This document shows positions 38,213 to 47,163 of a stretch of DNA of 64,000 nucleotides, one piece after another. Position 1 is the stretch's first letter; every line of letters starts with the position of its first letter. The position numbers were made by a program, and so were the translations under genes. Under the pieces are notes generated by a model. It had not been told where the DNA came from. It saw only the letters and a program-made list of their open reading frames with translations, and made no database searches. This stretch comes from Lichenicoccus sp963693035 (GTDB lineage Bacteria > Pseudomonadota > Alphaproteobacteria > Acetobacterales > Acetobacteraceae): the NCBI GenBank assembly GCA_963693035.2, contig CAXMMQ010000008.1:310001-374000 (forward strand), in the 5' to 3' direction.

Positions 38213-39841
38213 TTGTTGGACAGCAAGATCTGGGTCGATGTCGAGGACCTGTTCCAGTACGCCGCGGCAAATCCCCGACCCAGCGGCATCCAGCGCATCG
38301 AGTTCGAGCTCTGCCGGGCGCTGGCGACGCTGCCGGAATGCCGCGAGCGGGTGCGCTTCGTTCGCCATGCTCCGACCCAGCAATCCTTCGCGTCGATCGC
38401 GTATGCCGAACTGGAGCGGCTGCACGGCCAGTTGACCGGGTCACAGCGGGCTGGAGGGTCGCGGGGCAGCGGCAAGCGCGGCAAGCCGGCGCGCAGGCTG
38501 TCCGAGAGTCCGCTGCGCCGGCTGGCCTACCGGCTGCCGGAGGGCCTGCGCAATCCGCTCGTCGCCCTGTTCAAGGCGGAACGCGAGGCCGGCCGTGCGG
38601 TCCTGCATCTCGGCAGCGCCCTGGCCTGGGCGGGCGGAACCCGCGCCCGGCGGCTAGCCCAGCGGCTTCGTCCGCTTGCCTCGGGAGCAGGTGGGCGGGG
38701 CGCGGTTGTCACTGCGCCGTTCGGCCCCGGCTTGTCGCCCGGCAGGACAGGATCAACGCCTGGCCGCGATGCCGACACGGGCGCGTTCGACACAACGACC
38801 GAGCCCGGCGACATCCTGCTGGTGCTGGGGTCGCCCTGGTTCCACCCGTACTATGCCGAGATCGTAGAAAAGGCGCAGCGCACTCGCGGCCTGCGGTTCA
38901 GCCTGCTGGTCTACGACATCATCCCGTTGCGTCGCCCGGAATGGTGCGACCACAACCTGGTGCTACGGTTTCGGGAGTGGACCGGGGCGATCTTCCCGCT
39001 GGTGGACGTGCTGCTGACCATCTCCGAGGCCAGCGCCCGCGACCTGGAACTCGACGCGAAGCGCGCCGGCTACAGCCTGCGCAGCACGCCGCGCCCGATA
39101 CCGATCGGCACCGGCTTTAGCGACGCCGCGCCGCCGGCGGCCGGCACCCCGACTATCCCCTTGACGTATGGCCGCACGGCACCCGGAGAGACCGAACGCT
39201 CCCTGCCGCCACCCGGCAGCTATGCCCTGATCGTCTCGACGATCGAGGCCCGCAAGAACCACATGCTGCTGTTCCGCGTCTGGCGCCGCATGGCCGAGGA
39301 GATGCCGCCGGACCGGATCCCGACCCTGGTGTTCGCCGGACGCGTCGGCTGGCTGGTCAGCGACCTGATGCAGCAGATACGCAACGCCGACTATCTCGAC
39401 GGCAAGATCGTCCTGGTCGAGGACCCGAGCGACGACGAGTTGCGCGCGCTCTATGCGGGCTGCCGCTTCACCCTGTTCCCGTCCTTCTACGAGGGCTGGG
39501 GCCTGCCGGTCACCGAAAGCCTTTCGTTCGGGCGTCCCTGCATCATCTCCAACGCGACCTCGCTGCCCGAGGCGGGTGGTGAACTCGCTCGCTACTTCGA
39601 CCCGGAGAACACCCACGAAGCCTACGACATGATCCGCCACGCCATCGAGCATCCCGAGGAGACCGAGGCCTGGGCCGAGCGCGTGCAGCGCGAGTTCAGG
39701 CCGGTATCCTGGGAAGAGTCCGCTCGTGGCGTGCTGCGTGCGCTGGAGCCGGTCGACGTCGCAGAGGCTGCATCGACGGCGACGGAGCCCGCGCCGGTGC
39801 GGGCTCCTCGCAGGAAGCGCGCCTCAGCCCGGGGGACCTGA
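38213..39841 (+). CDS. Glycosyltransferase family 4 protein
   Basis: A 542-residue GT-B transferase. The N-terminal part begins IWVDVEDLFQYAAANPRPSG, a segment typical of exopolysaccharide mannosyltransferase-like proteins. A low-complexity insert lies at about 80-200, and the donor domain contains LIVSTIEARKNH, then FYEGWGLPVTESLSFGRP with the conserved Glu and NATSLPEAGGE. The start appears to be TTG (38213, or 38216 immediately after) with a GAGGGAG site just upstream; no in-frame ATG covers the conserved N-terminus. Acceptor and donor are unknown. Confidence 0.88.
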   Translation: MLDSKIWVDVEDLFQYAAANPRPSGIQRIEFELCRALATLPECRERVRFVRHAPTQQSFASIAYAELERLHGQLTGSQRAGGSRGSGKRGKPARRLSESPLRRLAYRLPEGLRNPLVALFKAEREAGRAVLHLGSALAWAGGTRARRLAQRLRPLASGAGGRGAVVTAPFGPGLSPGRTGSTPGRDADTGAFDTTTEPGDILLVLGSPWFHPYYAEIVEKAQRTRGLRFSLLVYDIIPLRRPEWCDHNLVLRFREWTGAIFPLVDVLLTISEASARDLELDAKRAGYSLRSTPRPIPIGTGFSDAAPPAAGTPTIPLTYGRTAPGETERSLPPPGSYALIVSTIEARKNHMLLFRVWRRMAEEMPPDRIPTLVFAGRVGWLVSDLMQQIRNADYLDGKIVLVEDPSDDELRALYAGCRFTLFPSFYEGWGLPVTESLSFGRPCIISNATSLPEAGGELARYFDPENTHEAYDMIRHAIEHPEETEAWAERVQREFRPVSWEESARGVLRALEPVDVAEAASTATEPAPVRAPRRKRASARGT

Positions 39842-40255
39842 CACGGTGCGTCCTGCCAGCCGGTAGCGACGCAGGGGGGGACGCATGAACAAACTTCGCG
39901 CCGACTGCAGCACGAGTCGGCGATAGGCCAGGTTCAACTCGATGGTGTGCGAGTGGTAGTCGCCGACCGCCAGCAGCAGGTTGCCATGCGTCTCGTCGAG
40001 ATAGGTGCGCATGATCGCCCCCGCCGCGGCGATGTTGTAGCAGGGCCGGTCGCGTAGCCGCAGGAACACCTCGGCGGCTGCGGTGCCCGTATAGCGTGCC
40101 AGCGGCGCCAGCCAGCGCGTATTGATCTGCATCACCCCGACATCTAGGGTCCCGTCCGTGTTGTGGTGCAGCACACCCGGCCGGCCGCCTTCGACCACTT
40201 GGATCGAGGGCAGCACGCGCGGCGGCAGGTGATAGAGTGAGGCGACCAGCGCCAT
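39824..40255 (-). CDS. Small lytic transglycosylase (SLT-like)
   Basis: A 143-residue SLT-fold protein. The catalytic Glu is probably Glu22 in IQVVEGGRPG, followed by TLDVGVMQINTRWLAPLA and AVGDYHSHTIELNLAYRR, the arrangement seen in VirB1/conjugation-type muramidases. ATG 40255 is the first standard start. A CTG 21 bases upstream, preceded by AAGGGAGA, would add a short hydrophobic start that could belong to a signal peptide. It lies head-to-head with the type II secretion gene gspG, where a wall-opening enzyme would be useful. Its 3' end overlaps the GT4 gene by 18 bases. Confidence 0.72.
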   Translation of the reverse strand: MALVASLYHLPPRVLPSIQVVEGGRPGVLHHNTDGTLDVGVMQINTRWLAPLARYTGTAAAEVFLRLRDRPCYNIAAAGAIMRTYLDETHGNLLLAVGDYHSHTIELNLAYRRLVLQSARSLFMRPPLRRYRLAGRTVSGPPG

Positions 40256-40324
40256 GCAGGCGGCGAACGGAACCAGGACGGAGTCTCCCTTTGGCCTGCT
40301 TGGCTGTAGCCGAGCGTGACCGCG

Positions 40325-40756
40325 ATGTCCAAGCGGCGCCCCGCGGAAACGGCTGGGGATGCGGGCTTCACGTTGATCGAGTTGCTGGTGGTGATCGCGA
40401 TCCTTGGGCTGCTGATCAGCCTGGTGGCGCCGGCGGTGCTGCGGCAGCTTGGGGGTGCCAAGATCTCGATCGCGCGGCAGTCGATCGAGCGTATCGGCTC
40501 GATCCTGGACACCTACAAGCTCGATGTCGGCAACTACCCGTCGACCGAGGACGGCATGCAGGCGCTGGTGACAAAGCCGTCCGAGGCAGAGAACTGGAAC
40601 GGCCCGTATGTAAAGGGCACCAGCGTGCCGCTCGACCCGTGGAACCATCCGTATGTCTATCGGGCGCCGTCCGACCGGCCGGGGCACGATTACGACCTGT
40701 GCTCGCCGGGACCGAACAACAACGCCAGTTCCGACAGCGCGATCTGCAACAAGTAG
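40325..40756 (+). CDS. gspG: Type II secretion major pseudopilin
   Basis: A 143-residue pseudopilin that forms the periplasmic T2SS piston. The prepilin cleavage site is DAGFTLIELLVVIAILGLL (Gly then Phe-Thr-Leu-Ile-Glu). After the helix comes YKLDVGNYPSTEDGMQALV and the calcium-loop region of GspG (PLDPWNHPYVYRAPSD, then DYDLCSPGP). ATG 40325 is chosen; GTG 40316 is also in frame. The last codons lie in the first unit of a 20-bp tandem repeat. The nearest T2SS genes are gspO (convergent) and the gspE-F-H-I-J run. Confidence 0.93.
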   Translation: MSKRRPAETAGDAGFTLIELLVVIAILGLLISLVAPAVLRQLGGAKISIARQSIERIGSILDTYKLDVGNYPSTEDGMQALVTKPSEAENWNGPYVKGTSVPLDPWNHPYVYRAPSDRPGHDYDLCSPGPNNNASSDSAICNK

Positions 40757-40798
40757 GGGCGATCTGCAACAAGTAGGGGCGATCTGCAACAGGTAGGT
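40739..40798. repeat. 20-bp tandem repeat, three units, at the end of gspG
   Basis: GCGATCTGCAACAAGTAGGG occurs at 40739-40758 and 40759-40778, with a third unit differing at two bases at 40779-40798. The first unit encodes the final AICNK of GspG and its TAG. The extra units fill the gap up to the stop codon of the convergent prepilin peptidase gene. This looks like slippage or duplication of a gene end. Confidence 0.95.
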
Positions 40799-40799
40799 G

Positions 40800-41580
40800 C
40801 TACGCCGTGGCAAGCAGCCACACGCCGAAGGTCGCCGTCGCCAGCCCGGGGCCGAACGGCAGTCGACGCTCCCGGCCGGGCATTCGCCGGTGCCAGGCCG
40901 CTTCGCCCAGCACGGCAAGCAGGGTGAGTAGCGCCGCGCCGCAGACCGCCTCCGGCAGCGCCGCCAGCCCGACCCAGGCCCCTGCCGCCGCCGCCAGCTT
41001 GGCATCGCCCTGTCCTAGGCCGTCGATCCCGCGCAACCGGCGGTAGAGCAACGCCACGACGCGAAAGCCGAGCCAGCCGACGACAGCCGCCAGCACATGC
41101 GCGCCGAGCTGCTCCGGGGTTCGCAGCGCACACACGGCAAGGCCTACTAGCAACAACGGCAGCGTCAGCACATCCGGCAGCCGCTGATGCGCGAGGTCGA
41201 TCAGCGCCAGCGTCAGGCAGATCCAGCCGAGCACGCAGCCGCCCCACAGGGTCAGGCTGTCATCACCCGCCACCAGCACCACCGGAACGGCTACCGCGAG
41301 TGCCGCCAGCTCGGTGGCCGGATGGAACCAGCCGATCACCGCACCGCAACCGGCGCAACGGCCGCGTTGCCACGCAAAGCTCAGCAGCGGCACCATCTCG
41401 TGCGCCCCGAGGACCCGCCCGCAGGTCTCGCAGGCCGATCGCGACGCCACCACCGGACGCCCCGCCGGCAGGCGGCGCACCAGGACCCCGAGAAAGCTGC
41501 CGACGGCGGGTGCGGCGATCAGCGCCAGCAGAGTATCAGGCGAGAGGTCGGGCAGTGCTGCATCCTGGGCGTTCTGTCAT
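40800..41580 (-). CDS. gspO: Prepilin leader peptidase, probable one-base frame break at the 5' end
   Basis: An aspartic membrane protease that cleaves and N-methylates pseudopilins such as the G, H, I and J products here. It shows the tetracysteine region (CETCGR, then CAGCG), the first active-site Asp in ALIDLAHQRLPD, and GLGQGDAKL with the second. The open frame has a GTG at 41480, but the conserved first membrane segment (LLALIAAPAVGSFLGVLV) lies upstream of it in frame with no ATG, GTG or TTG. Removing one base of the GGG at 41567-41569 connects it to ATG 41580 (MTERQDAALPDLSPD). I therefore place the start there. Confidence 0.82.
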
Positions 41581-41626
41581 GCGACAAGGCTTGCACTTGC
41601 CTCCGGCTACGGCAATCGTCCGCCGC

Positions 41627-43378
41627 ATGAGCGCCATTCTCGAAGTTCCGGGCGGCGGAACTGCCGTTCCCTCGGCTCCCGACCTCCCGGCAGGGGGACC
41701 GCGCGATGCGGTCGAGAGGCTGGCGCAGCTTCTGCTCGAGCAGGGCCAGTGCGACGCCCGCACCCTGGATCGCGGCCGGCGGGTGGCCGACGAGAGCGGC
41801 ACTCGGCTCGACACCGTGCTGCTGCAGCTTGGTCTGGTCACCGAGCGCGGCCTCGCCGAAGCCTATTGCGCGCTGCTCGGCCTGGCCCGCGCGGTGCCTG
41901 AACGCTACCCGGCCGAGCCGCTGCTGCCCGATCGGCTCGCGCCACGCTTTCTACGCGAGGTGCGCGCCCTGCCGGTTGCCCTCGATGGCGACGTGCTGGT
42001 GGTCGCCTGCGTCGATCCGCTCGACGAGTTCGTGCCCGCGTCGGTCGCGGCCGCGACCGGCCTGCGGGTGCGGCGCGAGGTGGCGGTGCCGATCGAGCTC
42101 GAGGCCGCGTTCGACCGGCTCTACCCGGCCGAGACCGGCAGCGGCCCCGAGCAGCACGACGACACGCCGCTGGAGGAGGATGCCGAGCGGCTCAAGGATC
42201 TCGCCAGCGAGGCGCCGGTGATCCGGCTGGTCAACCAGATCATCCAGCGCGCGGTCGAGACCCAGGCGTCGGACATCCATATCGAGCCGTTCGAGGACCG
42301 CCTGCGGGTGCGCTACCGCCATGACGGCGTGCTGGTCGAGATGGACAGCCCGCCGGCGCGGCTGATCCCGGCGATCATCTCGCGCGTCAAGATCATGGCC
42401 CGCCTCGACATCGCCGAACGCCGGTTGCCGCAGGACGGCCGCATCAAGCTCGCGGTGCGCGGCCAGGAGATCGATTTCCGCGTCTCCACCATTCCCTCGC
42501 TGTATGGCGAGACCGTGGTGCTGCGCGTGCTCGACCGTTCCGCCGTCACCTTCGACTACGGCAAGCTAGGCCTCGCACCCGCGGTGGTGTCCCGGCTGCA
42601 CGAGCGCCTGGAGCTGCCGAACGGCATCGTCCTGGTCACCGGCCCGACCGGCTCGGGCAAGACCACGACACTCTATACCGGGCTGCTCGGCTTGAACTCG
42701 GTGACCCGCAAGGTGGTCACCGTCGAGGACCCGATCGAGTACCAGTTGCGCGGCATCAACCAGATCCAGACCAAGCCGCAGATCGGCCTCACCTTCGCCT
42801 CCCTGCTGCGCTCGATCCTGCGCCAGGACCCCGACGTGATCATGGTCGGCGAGATCCGCGACCTGGAGACCGCGCAGATCGCGGTGCAGGCGGCGCTCAC
42901 CGGCCACCTCGTGCTGTCCACCCTGCACACCAACTCGGCCGCCGCCGCCATCACCCGGCTGCGCGACATGGGTGTCGAGGACTACCTGCTGACCGCGGTG
43001 CTGCGCGGCGCACTCGCGCAGCGGCTGGTGCGCCGGCTATGCCCCGAGTGCCGCGAGCCGTACGAGGCGCCCCCAGCCCTGATCGAGCGCTTCGGCCTCG
43101 AGGGGCGCACCGCCGACCGCCCGATCACCCTGTTCCACGCGCGCGGTTGCGCCCATTGCCGCCAGACCGGCTATCGTGGCCGGCAGGCGATCGCCGAGTT
43201 CCTGATCCCGGATGCCAGCATCGAGCGGCTGATCTTCGCCCGCACCGACCATTCGGCGATCGAGCGCGCGGCGGTGGAGGGCGGCATGGTCACCATGTTC
43301 GACGCCGGCATCGATGCGGCGCTCGCCGGCCAGACCACCCTGGAGGAAGTCGCGCGCTCCATCAGGGCCGAGAACTGA
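41627..43378 (+). CDS. gspE: Type II secretion ATPase
   Basis: A 583-residue cytoplasmic motor of T2SS. An N1E-like MshEN domain lies at about 60-165. The core includes ASDIHIEPFEDRLRVRYR, Walker A GPTGSGKTTTLYT (about residue 340), VEDPIEYQLRGINQIQ (Asp box), Walker B DPDVIMVGEIRD and the His box LSTLHTNSAAAAITRL. The zinc tetracysteine module is also present (CPECREPY and CAHCRQTGYRG), which is typical of GspE. It heads the gspE-F-H-I-J operon and is divergent from gspO with a very short spacer. Confidence 0.96.
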   Translation: MSAILEVPGGGTAVPSAPDLPAGGPRDAVERLAQLLLEQGQCDARTLDRGRRVADESGTRLDTVLLQLGLVTERGLAEAYCALLGLARAVPERYPAEPLLPDRLAPRFLREVRALPVALDGDVLVVACVDPLDEFVPASVAAATGLRVRREVAVPIELEAAFDRLYPAETGSGPEQHDDTPLEEDAERLKDLASEAPVIRLVNQIIQRAVETQASDIHIEPFEDRLRVRYRHDGVLVEMDSPPARLIPAIISRVKIMARLDIAERRLPQDGRIKLAVRGQEIDFRVSTIPSLYGETVVLRVLDRSAVTFDYGKLGLAPAVVSRLHERLELPNGIVLVTGPTGSGKTTTLYTGLLGLNSVTRKVVTVEDPIEYQLRGINQIQTKPQIGLTFASLLRSILRQDPDVIMVGEIRDLETAQIAVQAALTGHLVLSTLHTNSAAAAITRLRDMGVEDYLLTAVLRGALAQRLVRRLCPECREPYEAPPALIERFGLEGRTADRPITLFHARGCAHCRQTGYRGRQAIAEFLIPDASIERLIFARTDHSAIERAAVEGGMVTMFDAGIDAALAGQTTLEEVARSIRAEN

Positions 43379-43391
43379 AAGCGTCCGGGCG

Positions 43392-44621
43392 ATGCCCAGC
43401 TACCGCTTCACCGCGATTACCCCGACCGGCGTCCTGGTGCGCGGCGTCACCGAGGCGCCAAGCGAAGCCGAGGCGGTGCAGTTCATCCGGCGCCAGGGCA
43501 ACATCCCGATGCGCACCGACGCCGCCGGCATCGGCGTCGGCGCCGGCGCGTTCGACGCCCTGCGAAGGCTCGAATTCTCCCGCCGGACGCTGCGCCGTTC
43601 CGAGGTCGCGCACCTCACCCGCGAACTCGCGGTCATGCTCGGCGCCGGCCAGGATCTCGACCGCGCGCTGCGCTTCCTCGACGAGACCGCGCCCAATCCG
43701 CGCGTGCGTGCCGTGGTGCGCTCGCTGCGCGACCAGGTGCGCGACGGCGCCACCCTGCACGAAGCCCTCGGCCGCCATCCGGGCAGCTTCCCGCGCCTGC
43801 ATATCGGCCTGGTGCGCGCGGCCGAGGCAGGCGGCAACCTCGCCGGCACGCTGGAACGCATCGCCACGCTGATGGAGCGCGAGCGGGCGCTGGCGGCGAC
43901 GCTGACCTCGGCGATGATCTATCCGGCGATGCTGACGGCGGCGGCGGTGGGCGCCATCGTGCTGCTGCTGACCGAGGTGCTGCCGCAATTTACCCCGCTG
44001 TTCGAGCAGAACGGCGCCAGCCTGCCGGCCTCGACGCAGTTCCTGGTGGATGCGGGCGCGCTGATCAGCAGCTACGGCCTGCTGATCCTGCTGCTGCTGA
44101 CAGGGCTCGGCCTTCTCGCCTGGCGCCTGCTGCGCGAAGGTCCGGCGCGCGCCCGGCTCGATGCGCTGGTGCTGCGCACGCCGGTGTTGGGCGGCGTGCT
44201 GTCCGAGGTGCTGGCGTCGCGCTTCACCCGCACGCTGGGCACCCTGCTGCTCAACGGCGTGCCGCTGATCGCCGCCATGGGCATCGTGCGCGACGTCATC
44301 GGCAACCGCGCCGGACTCGCCGCCATCGACCGCGCCACCGAGGGGGCCAAGAGCGGCGCCGGGCTCGCGCGCACGCTCGGCGAGGCGGCGATCTTCCCCG
44401 CCCGCATGATCCACCTGCTGCGGCTAGGCGAGGAGACCGCCCAGCTCGGCCCGATGGCGCTGCGGGCCGCCGAGATCCACGAGGAGACCACCCGCATCCG
44501 GGTGCAGCGGCTGGTGGCGCTGCTGGTGCCGGTAATCACCATCGTGATGGGCGCCGCGGTTGCCGGCATCGTCTCGTCGCTGCTGCTGGCCATGCTGAGC
44601 CTGAACGATCTTGCGCAGTAG
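43392..44621 (+). CDS. gspF: Type II secretion inner-membrane platform protein
   Basis: A 409-residue GspF/PilC-family protein with two repeated cytoplasmic domains and three membrane segments (about 180-200, 235-255 and 385-405). The N-terminal YRFTAITPTGVLVRGVTEA and the motif HPGSFPRLHIGLVRAAEAGG are characteristic. It anchors the ATPase to the pseudopilus assembly site. The ATG lies 14 bases after gspE, and its 3' end overlaps the TTG start of gspH. Confidence 0.95.
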   Translation: MPSYRFTAITPTGVLVRGVTEAPSEAEAVQFIRRQGNIPMRTDAAGIGVGAGAFDALRRLEFSRRTLRRSEVAHLTRELAVMLGAGQDLDRALRFLDETAPNPRVRAVVRSLRDQVRDGATLHEALGRHPGSFPRLHIGLVRAAEAGGNLAGTLERIATLMERERALAATLTSAMIYPAMLTAAAVGAIVLLLTEVLPQFTPLFEQNGASLPASTQFLVDAGALISSYGLLILLLLTGLGLLAWRLLREGPARARLDALVLRTPVLGGVLSEVLASRFTRTLGTLLLNGVPLIAAMGIVRDVIGNRAGLAAIDRATEGAKSGAGLARTLGEAAIFPARMIHLLRLGEETAQLGPMALRAAEIHEETTRIRVQRLVALLVPVITIVMGAAVAGIVSSLLLAMLSLNDLAQ

Positions 44622-45063
44622 GCTCCAGAAACCAGCACGCGAAGCCGGCTTCACCCTGATCGAGATGATCGTGGTGCTGGCGGTGCTGGGCCTGGTGCTG
44701 ACCCTCGTGCTGCAGCGCGGCCCGACCCGCTCGCCGAGCCTCGACCTGCGAGCCGCCTCGCGCAGCCTGACCGATGCGCTGCGCCAGGCCCGCGGCCGGG
44801 CGATCTCCACCGACCGGCCGGTCCTGGTCAGCGCACGGCAGGCGCGGGAGGCGCTCGCCGCCCTCGGCAGCCGGGTCACGCTGGAACTGCACAGCCCGCC
44901 CGGCGCGCCGACCGGCAACGGCACGCTGCGGTTCGACCCCGACGGCGGCGCCACCGCGGCGTTGATCCGCCTCAGCGAGGGTAACGCGGCCCTCGATGTC
45001 GGCATCGACTGGTTCAGCGGGCAGATCCGCCAGGGGGCGGTGCATCCGACCGATGGCGGCTGA
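44611..45063 (+). CDS. gspH: Type II secretion minor pseudopilin, GspH-like
   Basis: A 150-residue pseudopilin with a short basic leader and the processing site EAGFTLIEMIVVLAVLGLVL. The following soluble domain (LDLRAASRSLTDALRQARGR) fits the GspH/FimT group. Translation starts at TTG 44611, overlapping the end of gspF by 11 bases; no ATG covers the leader. It overlaps gspI at its 3' end. Minor pseudopilins H to K normally form the tip complex. Confidence 0.88.
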   Translation: MRSRLQKPAREAGFTLIEMIVVLAVLGLVLTLVLQRGPTRSPSLDLRAASRSLTDALRQARGRAISTDRPVLVSARQAREALAALGSRVTLELHSPPGAPTGNGTLRFDPDGGATAALIRLSEGNAALDVGIDWFSGQIRQGAVHPTDGG

Positions 45064-45493
45064 CTGGTTGGCGCCTGACGGGAGGACCCGGGAGGCCGGC
45101 TTCACCCTGCTGGAGGTGCTGGTCGCCTTCGTGATCGCGGCGCTCGCACTCGGCGTACTGTTCCGGGGCAGCATCGAAGGGCTGGCCTCGGTGCGGCTCG
45201 CCGACCGCACCACCGAGGCGGTTTCGCTGGCGCGCTCGCACCTCGCCGCCGTCGGCCACGGCATCCCGCTGCGCACCCAGACCCAGGAGGGCGACGACGG
45301 CAACGGCTTCTCGTGGCGACTCTCGATCCGGCCGCTGACCTCCGCCGCCCTTGCGGATGCCGGCAGCGATCCGCTGCATCCGCAGCGCGAGACGCTCTAC
45401 GAGATCCAGGTCACCGAAAGCTGGGATGGCCCGCAAGGTCCGCGCGGCACCACGCTGCTGACCCGGCGCGCGGCCCTCGGAGCGAACTCGTGA
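45053..45493 (+). CDS. gspI: Type II secretion minor pseudopilin, GspI-like
   Basis: A 146-residue pseudopilin with leader MAADWLAPDGRTREAG and processing at G-FTLLEVLVAFVIAALALG. The C-terminal YEIQVTESWDGPQGPR segment is typical of GspI. ATG 45053 lies inside the last codons of gspH, and the stop overlaps the GTG of gspJ, so H, I and J are translationally coupled. Confidence 0.88.
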   Translation: MAADWLAPDGRTREAGFTLLEVLVAFVIAALALGVLFRGSIEGLASVRLADRTTEAVSLARSHLAAVGHGIPLRTQTQEGDDGNGFSWRLSIRPLTSAALADAGSDPLHPQRETLYEIQVTESWDGPQGPRGTTLLTRRAALGANS

Positions 45494-46092
45494 ACCGCGG
45501 GCGCCTAGAAGACCGCGAGGCCGGCTTCACCCTGCTCGAGATCATCGTGGCGCTGGTGGTGCTCGGCGTGCTGTTCGCCACCCTGTCGCAGGGGGTGCGG
45601 TTCGGGTTCTCGAGCTGGGGCCGACAGGACCAGGCGCTGCGTCGCGGCGAGGCGCTCTCCGCCGCCGACCGCACGCTGCGCCGGCTGATCGAGCAGATGG
45701 ATCCCGGCTCCGAGCGCGAAGGCGCCACCCTGGCCGGCCACCCGCACGCGATGGCCTTCATTGCCCCACTGCCCGGCGCATCCGACGCCGTGCCCGAGGC
45801 GGCCGACATGCGGCTCAGCGTCGCCGACGGCCACCTGCTGCTGTCGTGGCTGCCGCACCGGCATGCGGTCCGGCTCGCGCCGGCGCCGGCGCCGCAGACG
45901 ACGGTCCTGCTCGACGGCATCGCCAGCCTCGATCTCGGCTACTGGTCGGACGGCAGCCAGCACTGGAGCAGCAGTTGGAGCGGCAACGGCCTGGCCGACC
46001 TGGTGCGAATACGCATCGTGTTCGGCGAGCACGATTCACGGCATTGGCCGGACATTGTCGAGGCGCCCGTTAGAGCGCAGGTTCCTGGCTGA
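45490..46092 (+). CDS. gspJ: Type II secretion minor pseudopilin, GspJ-like
   Basis: A 200-residue pseudopilin, the usual larger size of GspJ, with processing site EAGFTLLEIIVALVVLGVLF and a soluble domain containing ADRTLRRLIEQMDP and a C-terminal WSGNGLADLVRIRI strand. The start is GTG 45490, whose bases overlap the TGA of gspI. In most T2SS operons gspK follows, but here a DnaJ-like gene follows instead, and gspC, D, K, L and M are absent from the window. Confidence 0.87.
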   Translation: MNRGRLEDREAGFTLLEIIVALVVLGVLFATLSQGVRFGFSSWGRQDQALRRGEALSAADRTLRRLIEQMDPGSEREGATLAGHPHAMAFIAPLPGASDAVPEAADMRLSVADGHLLLSWLPHRHAVRLAPAPAPQTTVLLDGIASLDLGYWSDGSQHWSSSWSGNGLADLVRIRIVFGEHDSRHWPDIVEAPVRAQVPG

Positions 46093-46185
46093 GAGACCAC
46101 GCGACGATGCGCTACGGCGGTCGTGCGACGCGCCCGAGCGTATTGTCGAGCGGTTTCTGGGAACAGGGTAAGATCTGGAGACCGG

Positions 46186-47163
46186 GTGGCGGACGATCCG
46201 TATACGACCCTGGGTGTCGCGCGCGATGCGGATGCCGGTGCGATCCGCAAGGCGTATCGCAACCTGGCGCGCAAGCATCATCCCGACCTCAATCCGGGCG
46301 ACAAGGCGGCCGAGGAGCGCTTCAAGGCGATCGCCGGCGCCAACGACCTGCTCTCCGACAAGGAGAAGCGCGCGCGCTACGACCGCGGCGAGATCGATGC
46401 GTCCGGCCAGGAGCGCCACCAGCCGCGCGGACCGGGTCCCGGAGCGGGCCAGCAGCGCCGCTACCGGGACTATGCCGAGAGCGACGCCGGCCGCCGCTAC
46501 AGCGCCTCCGGGGGCGCCGGGGCGGGGGCGTCCGGCTGGAGCGAGGAGGATTTCGGCGACATCTTCGGCGAGTATTTCCGCCATGCCGGGGGCGCCGCGG
46601 GCGGCTCGGCACGCGGCCGTGACGAGATGTATGCGCTGGACGTCGCCTTCGTCGACACCGTCACCGGTGCGACCCGCCGCCTGACCCTGCCGGATGGCCG
46701 CACGTTGGATGTGCGTATCCCGCCCGGCATCGAGGACGGTACCACCCTGCGGCTGCGCGGTCGCGGCGGCACCGGGCAGGAGGGCGGTCCGGACGGCGAT
46801 GCGCTGATCGAGATACGCGTGCAGCCGCACAAGCTGTTCCGTCGCGTCGGCCGCGACATCCATTTCGACCTGCCGGTGACGCTGAAGGAGGCGGTGCTGG
46901 GCGCCAGGGTCCCGGTGCCGACGCCGTCCGGCACGGTGACGCTGAGCGTGCCGCCTGATTCCGACACCGGCCGGCAGTTGCGCCTGCGCGGCAAGGGCGT
47001 GGCCGAGCACGGCGGCCATCCGGCCGGCGACCTCTACGTGACGTTGCGGCTCTCGGTGGGGCCGGTCGATGACAGCCTGCGCGAGTTCCTGCGCAACTGG
47101 ACGCCGCCCCCAGCTCCCGGTGGGGGCGATGATCCGCGCGCCAATCTGGAGGGGGCAGCATGA
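46186..47163 (+). CDS. cbpA: DnaJ/CbpA-type co-chaperone
   Basis: A 325-residue Hsp40 without the zinc-finger domain. The J-domain occupies residues 1-70 (DPYTTLGVARDADAGAIRKA, then the HPD motif in HHPDLNPGD). A Gly/Arg-rich linker follows with the usual GDIFGEYF segment, then two C-terminal substrate-binding domains (LDVRIPPGIEDGTTLRLRG, and VLGARVPVPTPSGTVTLSVP). GTG 46186 with GGAG upstream gives the standard family start. Its TGA overlaps the ATG of a CbpM-type gene, which supports the CbpA assignment. Confidence 0.92.
   Translation: MADDPYTTLGVARDADAGAIRKAYRNLARKHHPDLNPGDKAAEERFKAIAGANDLLSDKEKRARYDRGEIDASGQERHQPRGPGPGAGQQRRYRDYAESDAGRRYSASGGAGAGASGWSEEDFGDIFGEYFRHAGGAAGGSARGRDEMYALDVAFVDTVTGATRRLTLPDGRTLDVRIPPGIEDGTTLRLRGRGGTGQEGGPDGDALIEIRVQPHKLFRRVGRDIHFDLPVTLKEAVLGARVPVPTPSGTVTLSVPPDSDTGRQLRLRGKGVAEHGGHPAGDLYVTLRLSVGPVDDSLREFLRNWTPPPAPGGGDDPRANLEGAA

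Noticed and set aside
40739..40798. A CRISPR-like array
   Set aside because: The units are directly contiguous with no spacers, so this is a simple tandem repeat.
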